Positions 1 to 5,121 of a stretch of 5,121 nt of DNA are shown one piece after another. Both the position numbers and the translations under genes were made by a program. Source of the stretch: Bacteroidota bacterium. Its GTDB lineage: Bacteria > Bacteroidota > Ignavibacteria > Ignavibacteriales > Melioribacteraceae. The stretch lies in the NCBI GenBank assembly GCA_021814855.1, contig JAKAHQ010000167.1:1-5121 (forward strand). Reading direction: 5' to 3'. Under the pieces are notes generated by a model, which did no database searches, was not told where the DNA came from, and saw only the letters and a program-made list of their open reading frames with translations. Position 1 is the stretch's first letter. Each line of letters begins with the position of its first letter.

Positions 1-1564
1 CACCCATTCCTTCGATCGACTTTTTAAATGTCCAGTACATTTCCGGTTTATAAGGATTACCAAAGTTAAGACAATTTGTAATTGCCAACGGAACTGCGCC
101 GGAACAAACTACGTTACGCGCAGATTTGGCTACGGCTATCTTTGTTCCCTCTTTCGGATTTAGGTAAACGTACCTTCCGTTGCAATCCGTTTTTGCCGCA
201 AGAGCTTTATCGGTTCCCTTAATATAGATCACAGCAGAATCCGAGCCGGGACCGACAATTGTGTTTGTCCGCACCATTGAATCGTACTGTTCATAAACCC
301 ATCTCTTGGAAGCGATATTCGGTGAAGAAAAGATTTTTTCAAATGCACCGGAAATGCTTTCCGGCTGCGGTAAAGAATTGAAATCGAATTTATTTATTTG
401 CTGCAGATATGCAGGTTCTTTTATTTCTCTGTAATAAACCGGTACGTTGCCTCCAAGCGCCAATTCAACCGGAGGAATAACGGCTTTTTTTTCGCCTTCG
501 TAATTTACAATCAATTTTGGATCATCTGTGACAATGCCTATAGTCTCGCAATGCAGATCCCACTTCTCAAAAATTTCTTTTACCTTGTCTTCACATCCTT
601 TCTTGGCAACAACAAGCATTCTCTCCTGGCTTTCGGAGAGCATAATTTCATAAGCGCTCATCCCGTCTTCACGCAACGGTACTTTGTTCAAGTCGACGAT
701 CATTCCGGATTCGCCCTTTGCGCTCATCTCGGAAGTGGAGCAGGAAATTCCCGCGGCGCCCATATCCTGAATGCCGACGATTAAATCTTGCTTAATAATT
801 TCGAGTGTCGCTTCGAGCAATAATTTTTCTGTAAAAGGATCTCCGACTTGAACGGAAGGTCTTTTAGCTTCGGACTTTTCCGAAATTTCTTCCGATGCAA
901 ATGTTGCCCCGTGGATTCCATCGCGGCCGGTAGAAGAACCTACTATGATAACCGGGTTGCCCTGGCCTTTAGCCGTAGCCGACGCGACATGTTTTGTATC
1001 TACAATTCCTATTGCCATTGCGTTGACAAGAGGATTACCTTTATAACAATCGTCAAAATAAACTTCGCCGGCAACCGTAGGAACCCCGAAACAATTTCCG
1101 TAATCGCCAATGCCTTTTACAACTCCTTCGAAAAGATATTTTGTGCGGGGATCGTTGAGTTCGCCGAATCTCAGCGAGTTTAAACACGCAATCGGCCGGG
1201 CGCCCATAGTAAAAATATCTCTTAAAATTCCGCCGACTCCTGTTGCGGCTCCCTGGTAAGGTTCAACAGCCGAAGGATGGTTATGGCTTTCAATTTTAAA
1301 TGCGACCGCTAAACCATCGCCTATATCTACCAGTCCTGCATTTTCTTCGCCCGCGCTTACAAGCAGCCGTCCGCCGCTTCTCGGTAATGTCTTCAACAGC
1401 GCAATAGAATTTTTATAGCTGCAATGTTCGCTCCACATAACTGAGAAGATACCTAATTCGGTAAAAGTGGGAACGCGCCCCAGTCTGTCGCAAATCCAAC
1501 CGTACTCTTCTTCGGTCAATCCATGATCTTTGGCTAAATCTAAATTTATTTCCGGTTCTTTCAT
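1..1564 (-). CDS. purL: Phosphoribosylformylglycinamidine (FGAM) synthase subunit PurL, 5' part (3' end outside window)
   Basis: PurL catalyses the fourth step of de novo purine synthesis, the ATP-dependent conversion of FGAR to FGAM in the cytoplasm, using ammonia delivered by PurQ with PurS as bridge. My translation gives 521 residues before the left edge; small-type PurL is usually about 600-760 residues, so the C-terminal third is missing here. Visible family motifs are [17 protein letters not shown] at 32-48 (the SEHC histidine, H47, matches the catalytic histidine of Thermotoga PurL), [18 protein letters not shown] at 92-109 (nucleotide and Mg site), [12 protein letters not shown] at 213-224, QVGDPFTEK at 239-247, [15 protein letters not shown] at 266-280, SESQERM at 310-316 and the second-half [10 protein letters not shown] at 495-504. 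The short N-terminus, lacking the long PurS-like domain of PurL from enterobacteria, indicates the small type, so separate purS and purQ are expected elsewhere. The ATG at 1562-1564 is chosen because the frame has no ATG, GTG or TTG between it and the TGA stop upstream. Shine-Dalgarno match is weak (AAGG very close to the start). The gene looks intact. Confidence 0.97.
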   Translation of the reverse strand, partial: MKEPEINLDLAKDHGLTEEEYGWICDRLGRVPTFTELGIFSVMWSEHCSYKNSIALLKTLPRSGGRLLVSAGEENAGLVDIGDGLAVAFKIESHNHPSAVEPYQGAATGVGGILRDIFTMGARPIACLNSLRFGELNDPRTKYLFEGVVKGIGDYGNCFGVPTVAGEVYFDDCYKGNPLVNAMAIGIVDTKHVASATAKGQGNPVIIVGSSTGRDGIHGATFASEEISEKSEAKRPSVQVGDPFTEKLLLEATLEIIKQDLIVGIQDMGAAGISCSTSEMSAKGESGMIVDLNKVPLREDGMSAYEIMLSESQERMLVVAKKGCEDKVKEIFEKWDLHCETIGIVTDDPKLIVNYEGEKKAVIPPVELALGGNVPVYYREIKEPAYLQQINKFDFNSLPQPESISGAFEKIFSSPNIASKRWVYEQYDSMVRTNTIVGPGSDSAVIYIKGTDKALAAKTDCNGRYVYLNPKEGTKIAVAKSARNVVCSGAVPLAITNCLNFGNPYKPEMYWTFKKSIEGMG

Positions 1565-1582
1565 GCCCTTAATTTCGAAAAG

Positions 1583-1610
1583 TTTATAAATGTGCTGGTC
1601 AATATAACAA
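1583..1610 (-). promoter_or_regulatory. Candidate purL promoter
   Basis: Read on the minus strand, TTGTTA (1605-1610) is followed after 16 bases by TATAAA (1583-1588), a fair match to the sigma-70 -35/-10 pattern. Transcription would start only about a dozen bases before the purL ATG, giving a very short leader. No purine-box, riboswitch fold or operator repeat was seen. The call rests on pattern alone in AT-rich DNA, so a chance match is quite possible. Confidence 0.3.
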
Positions 1611-1683
1611 ATTCATCTTTTTTTGCAGTCATTAAAAACATGGTCATAGTTTCGTAAACGAATAACGCCGTTCATCATTCAAA

Positions 1684-1714
1684 TTGATTAAGAAACCAAA
1701 CATTTCTATCTTTC
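1684..1714 (+). promoter_or_regulatory. Candidate promoter of the membrane phosphatase gene
   Basis: TTGATT (1684-1689) is followed by a 17-base spacer and TATCTT (1707-1712), an acceptable sigma-70-like pair. The same bases also read as the Bacteroidota pattern: a TTG about 20 bases ahead of TATCTTTC (1707-1714), one mismatch from TAnnTTTG. It would give a leader of about 35 bases before the ATG at 1755. It does not overlap the candidate purL promoter, so the 190-base intergenic region can serve both genes independently. Supported by pattern and position only. Confidence 0.35.
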
Positions 1715-1754
1715 ACCCGTCTTAAAGACCAACAAAAAATATTCGGAAATTTAA

Positions 1755-4181
1755 ATGGACCAGAATTTTAAGGACCACAATTACTGGCTGATAGCCGGCA
1801 TATTAATCTTTATTCTAATAGTTGTGTTGTATCCGTTCAGTGTTTTTACAACAATGAAGATGGATATTACAAGAGGCCAGGCAGAGGCAATTGCTCAAAA
1901 ATTTTTGGAAGGACAAAAGTTTAATATCCGCGGATATAAGAGCGAAGTCTTCCTCGATAATTCTCCGGTTGAAAACAGATATATCCTGAAAAAATTGGGG
2001 AACAAAGATTTTTCCGAATACATTAAAAATGAAAAGCGATCCACTTACAGCTGGGTAGTAATGTTTCATCAAGATTTGCCGAAGCAAATTGCACAAACCA
2101 CGTATTATGTGGATGTGTCGAGTAACGGAAATGTTTTTGGCTTCACGAGAGAAATTCCGGATACAAACCGGAGTAAAACCATTTCTAAAACAGAGGCGAC
2201 AAATCTTGCTTTGTCTTACGTTAAAAATGTGCTCGGCAGCGAATTTAATAATTTCGAATTGACCGAGTCCAAAGAAGAGAACTATAGCAACAGGAGCGAT
2301 TATTCCTTTCGATGGGAGAAAGACGAAAATAAATTAACGGGCAAGTTGATTATCCTTGCCGTTGTTCAGGGCGATAAATTAGGCCGGTACTCATATTATT
2401 TTGAAGTTCCTCAGGTCGACCGCGAGTATATCGGATCGAGCGAAGCTTTATACGGAACCATGTCGGCAATTTTCATAATGGTGCTTATCATCATCGCCTT
2501 TTATCTGTTCCTAAAAAAATATCACCAGGGCGAAGTGTGGATAAGTTTAGGAAGAAATCTTTTCATCTTTGTATACGTCATTACTTTTCTCGAAGTGATT
2601 AATCTCTGGCCGGGAATAGGCAGGGGCACCAATTTCGGCAACCTTTCGTTTACAAATGTTAAGATAATTGTTTTCGTAGTTAACGGATTGATTATTTATT
2701 TCTTTCTTTCCTTATTGGTATTTGCAAGCTGGGCCGTAGGGGAATCGTACGCGAGAAGTTTATGGCCAAAAAAATTACGCGGCATAGACGCGCTCATCAA
2801 AGGTCATCTCTTTGCGGTAAGTACGGGAATATCATTAATACGAGGATTGGTATTGGGAGGCGCTTTGTCGTTAAGCGTGCTAATCGGCTCCATGATATTA
2901 AATACGCCTAATGCCTCAATGTTTATTTCCCCTACCAGTTTTCAAGAAATTTTTATCGGATGGCTGCCGTCGGTTTCCGTTTTGTTCGGCGGAATTGAAG
3001 CTGCAATTTTGACAAGTATAGTAATGACTTTTTTAATCGTGAACATTTCTTACCAGAGATGGAAAAAGAAATGGCTCTCAATAGCTTTAACCGGTCTAGT
3101 ACTAACGTTAGGATTTTCAATTGCGTCGACGCCGCCGTCGCTGAATAATTTTAGCATAAACCTTCTTTCTAATTTTCTGTTCGGGGCTTTCCTGGCTTTC
3201 CTGTATTTCCAGTTTGATCTTTTGCTCGTAGCGAGCACATTATTTTATTTTTATATCATTCAACATAGCTTTTCTCTTTTCGCAACGGGCAATTCATTTT
3301 ACTCCTGGAATCTGGCAATTGTGCTGGCGGCAATATTGATAACCCCGATAATCTATATTGTGAGCAGAATTAAAAAGGAAGAATTTATACTAGAGAATTA
3401 CGGTCTGCCGTCCCACATTCAAAGAATTTCCGAAAGGGAAAGACTGAGGAAGGAATTGGAAATTGCCGCGAAGGTTCAGCTTAGTCTCTTGCCGAAGGAA
3501 GAGCCCAAACTTCCGGGTTACGATATTTCCGCAATAAGTATTCCCGCCGTGGAAGCCGGAGGAGATTATTTCGACTTTGTTAAACTCAGCGGTAATAAAA
3601 TAGGTATCGCAATCGGCGATGTAAGCGGCAAAGGCATTGGCGCCGCAATTTACATGACTCTTACCAAGGGCATTCTTCAAGCTCACGCCGAAGAAGACGT
3701 GTCCCCTAAAAATGTTCTTGGAAAAGTAAACCGTCTTCTTTATAAAACCATCGAAAAAAATTCTTTTGTTAGTATGTTCTATGCCATACTCGATACTGCC
3801 AAACATACATTGCTTTATTCCAGGGCGGGTCATAATCCCGGTATATTATGCAGCGAAGAAGGCGGTAAGACAAAACTGCTTCTTAGCAAAGGAATGGCCT
3901 TAGGTTTGGAAGAAGGACATATCTTTACATCCACGCTAAATGAAGAAGAGATTGCTCTGAACCGCGGAGATATTTTTGTTCTTTACACGGACGGATTTAC
4001 AGAGGCGATGAATGAAAGACAGGAATTATACGGCGAAGAAAAGCTGATAAAACTAATCGAAGAAAAGCGGGATCAATCCGCAAAAGAAATTATCAACCTT
4101 ATTTTAAGAGATGTTAGAAAATTTGTGGATAACTATCCCCAGCACGACGATATGACGATTTTGGTTGTTAAGCGAGTTTAG
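1755..4181 (+). CDS. Membrane-bound SpoIIE/RsbU-type PP2C phosphatase with PepSY-like sensor region and degenerate CPBP-like membrane block
   Basis: An 808-residue polytopic protein ending in a metal-dependent Ser/Thr phosphatase. Residues 11-31 form a first membrane helix. Residues 32-232 are predicted to lie outside the membrane and contain two similar units, starting near ITRGQAEAIAQKF (38-50) and ISKTEATNLALSYV (143-156), each a helix followed by strands, resembling PepSY domains. About nine more hydrophobic segments follow (roughly 235-253, 267-285, 303-326, 355-382, 403-430, 441-457, 469-487, 488-503, 518-536); positive charges at 254-267, 333-349 and 434-439 suit a cytoplasmic C-terminus. 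A charged helical linker (555-580) containing EIAAKVQLSLLP leads to the SpoIIE domain: GGDYFDF (602-608), GDVSGKGIGAA (621-631), RAGHNPG (690-696), YTDGFTEA (744-751) and HDDMT (797-801). The expected metal-binding aspartates are present, so it should be active. By family, the substrate is probably a phosphorylated STAS-type anti-sigma antagonist or similar regulator; none is encoded here. Segments 403-500 resemble a CPBP intramembrane protease without its catalytic residues (inferred). The ATG at 1755 has only a weak GGAAA five bases upstream, and the membrane anchor begins right after it. The gene stands alone, divergent from purL, and its TAG interlocks with the stop of the convergent gene. 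Confidence 0.93.
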   Translation: MDQNFKDHNYWLIAGILIFILIVVLYPFSVFTTMKMDITRGQAEAIAQKFLEGQKFNIRGYKSEVFLDNSPVENRYILKKLGNKDFSEYIKNEKRSTYSWVVMFHQDLPKQIAQTTYYVDVSSNGNVFGFTREIPDTNRSKTISKTEATNLALSYVKNVLGSEFNNFELTESKEENYSNRSDYSFRWEKDENKLTGKLIILAVVQGDKLGRYSYYFEVPQVDREYIGSSEALYGTMSAIFIMVLIIIAFYLFLKKYHQGEVWISLGRNLFIFVYVITFLEVINLWPGIGRGTNFGNLSFTNVKIIVFVVNGLIIYFFLSLLVFASWAVGESYARSLWPKKLRGIDALIKGHLFAVSTGISLIRGLVLGGALSLSVLIGSMILNTPNASMFISPTSFQEIFIGWLPSVSVLFGGIEAAILTSIVMTFLIVNISYQRWKKKWLSIALTGLVLTLGFSIASTPPSLNNFSINLLSNFLFGAFLAFLYFQFDLLLVASTLFYFYIIQHSFSLFATGNSFYSWNLAIVLAAILITPIIYIVSRIKKEEFILENYGLPSHIQRISERERLRKELEIAAKVQLSLLPKEEPKLPGYDISAISIPAVEAGGDYFDFVKLSGNKIGIAIGDVSGKGIGAAIYMTLTKGILQAHAEEDVSPKNVLGKVNRLLYKTIEKNSFVSMFYAILDTAKHTLLYSRAGHNPGILCSEEGGKTKLLLSKGMALGLEEGHIFTSTLNEEEIALNRGDIFVLYTDGFTEAMNERQELYGEEKLIKLIEEKRDQSAKEIINLILRDVRKFVDNYPQHDDMTILVVKRV

Positions 4182-5121
4182 TTTGTCCAATCGATAACCT
4201 CTTCCGATGTTACGGTTCTATTCGCGTTTTTATCCGTAACAGAAATGGTAATAACATACTTGCCGGTCTTTGCTTTTGATAAATCGAGCTGGAAAAAGAT
4301 TTGCGGATTGGAATCTTTGGACTGATAATTGGAACTGAATCCGACATTTTCCTTTTCTCCGAATCCCAAAAAACTTACAACACTGCCGATGATTTTTTGC
4401 AGTCCGGTTTCTTTAGCGGCTGCGTACTCGCGAATCCCAATGTGCTGATCGAAATCGGTTAATCCATTCTTACCTTTTTGAAGATTGTACACTTCGTAAT
4501 AGATGAATAACGGCTCTCCTTTTTGAAATTCGTTGAAAGGATTGGCAAGGATATTATAGTCGCCCCTGTTAATTAAAAATTTATCCGGTTTGTTCTTATC
4601 AATTTTTGAGGCCAGCAGCAAGCTGCTCATTTGTAAATGGAAATTGTTAAACCTTGTAATGCGAAAATTTTTTCTATTCACCGAAGCGCCTTTATCTCTG
4701 TCTCTTAAAATTTCGAACGAGTAAAACCCGGAATCGGGCAGACAGGAGGCACCGAGAACATTTGTGTAGAATTTTTTGGCATCCGGAAGAGCGATTATAC
4801 TGCCGGCGCTCAATGAATCTACAATTATTCTCTTGTCGGTTTCTTTCTCCTCATTATTGTTAAAGAAGAATAACGCTGCAAGGTGAGAGTCTTTATAATA
4901 GCCGCCTTTAATTAAACTGTCCATTGGCGCTATAGCATAATTTACATAGACATCCGTATGATTTCGCTGCTTCAAACTTTTGAACTGACTTATAATGTAC
5001 GGAACGGTAAAATTCGGGCCGGTATAGGGCTCAGACCGGTAATTCACAATCACCCGGCTGCCGTCCTCAAAGGTGGTCTGGTAAACGTTGGTGTCAAGCT
5101 GCTCGTGACCGGTGATAAACA
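4178..5121 (-). CDS. 3' part of a gene for a probable exported beta-rich protein, GWxTD-protein-like C-terminal half (5' end outside window)
   Basis: The frame is open from the right edge to the TAA at 4178-4180: 313 codons. A GTG at 5051-5053 could start it, but the preceding 22 codons are also open and the protein sequence reads smoothly through, so I treat the gene as continuing past the window. I do not recognise a named function. From about residue 45 the layout (QFKSLKQRNHTDVYVNYAI at 45-63, a PDSGFYSFEILRDRD stretch at 128-142, FRITRF at 152-157, and MSSLLLASKI at 164-173) resembles the C-terminal half of GWxTD-domain proteins of Bacteroidota, Ignavibacteria and Gemmatimonadota, where similar blocks recur. 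The last ~110 residues form a beta-sandwich-like unit: PLFIYYEVYNL (203-213), FFQLDLS (275-281), GKYVITISVTD (286-296), end EEVIDWTN. No membrane segment or catalytic motif is visible; the N-terminal signal, if any, is off the window. The first ~40 residues have a clearly different, GC-rich codon use. Location outside the cytoplasm is inferred from family resemblance only. Confidence 0.75.
   Translation of the reverse strand, partial: FITGHEQLDTNVYQTTFEDGSRVIVNYRSEPYTGPNFTVPYIISQFKSLKQRNHTDVYVNYAIAPMDSLIKGGYYKDSHLAALFFFNNNEEKETDKRIIVDSLSAGSIIALPDAKKFYTNVLGASCLPDSGFYSFEILRDRDKGASVNRKNFRITRFNNFHLQMSSLLLASKIDKNKPDKFLINRGDYNILANPFNEFQKGEPLFIYYEVYNLQKGKNGLTDFDQHIGIREYAAAKETGLQKIIGSVVSFLGFGEKENVGFSSNYQSKDSNPQIFFQLDLSKAKTGKYVITISVTDKNANRTVTSEEVIDWTN

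Noticed and set aside
398..1183. Two plus-strand open frames (398-784 and 848-1183) opposite purL.
   Set aside because: They lie antisense to strongly conserved PurL motifs, and their translations resemble no protein I know.
1618..1624. T7 run upstream of purL as part of a terminator.
   Set aside because: No GC-rich stem precedes it on the plus strand, and no plus-strand gene ends there.
1561..1647. A 28-codon minus-strand frame starting ATG at 1647 whose TGA overlaps the purL ATG by four bases, containing an A7 run.
   Set aside because: The arrangement looks like translational coupling, but the peptide is short with no recognisable features, the candidate purL promoter lies inside it, and slipping at the A7 run into the purL frame would meet a TGA at once, so it is not a lost N-terminus of PurL.
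2730..3269. An active CAAX-type intramembrane protease.
   Set aside because: None of the EExxxR, FxxxH or final His motifs can be found in the membrane block; only a degenerate relative is tenable.
3390..3833. A 147-codon minus-strand frame opposite the phosphatase domain, plus shorter ones at 1815-2096 and 3050-3238.
   Set aside because: They are antisense to well-supported coding sequence with clear SpoIIE motifs or membrane helices; no motif or start signal supports them.
5051..5053. GTG as the start codon of the rightmost gene.
   Set aside because: The frame stays open for 22 more codons to the window edge, with no Shine-Dalgarno before this GTG and no signal peptide after it; a gene continuing beyond the window is more likely.

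Overview
The window holds three protein genes with almost no spare DNA. The organism is probably a member of the Bacteroidota/Chlorobiota (FCB) group, perhaps Ignavibacteria. This is an inference from the moderately AT-rich composition, the weak or absent Shine-Dalgarno sequences, and a last gene that resembles surface or periplasmic proteins common in that group. Nothing in the window proves the taxonomy.

Layout. Positions 1-1564 (- strand) carry the first 521 codons of purL, the large subunit of the small-type FGAM synthase of purine biosynthesis; its 3' end lies beyond the left edge. Positions 1565-1754 form a divergent intergenic region with one candidate promoter per strand. Positions 1755-4181 (+ strand) encode a complete 808-residue membrane protein. 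It has an N-terminal anchor, an extracytoplasmic region that looks like two PepSY-type repeats, a block of about nine further membrane segments, and a cytoplasmic SpoIIE/RsbU-type PP2C phosphatase with all its metal-binding aspartates. Positions 4178-5121 (- strand) carry the 3' part of a large gene for an apparently secreted, beta-rich protein of uncertain function. Its stop codon interlocks with that of the phosphatase gene, a 4-base convergent overlap.

How they fit together. purL is housekeeping and shows no functional link to its neighbours. The phosphatase looks like a one-protein signalling device: outside sensor, membrane relay, and a phosphatase that should act on an anti-sigma-factor antagonist (STAS) or similar phosphoprotein, with no such partner encoded here. 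The most notable point is that its membrane block resembles a CPBP (CAAX-protease/bacteriocin-processing) intramembrane protease whose catalytic residues appear to be gone, suggesting a pseudoprotease reused as a sensor or relay. A second point is a sharp rise in GC content over the last ~120 bases, inside the reading frame of the rightmost gene.

No RNA gene, CRISPR array, insertion sequence or convincing terminator was seen.
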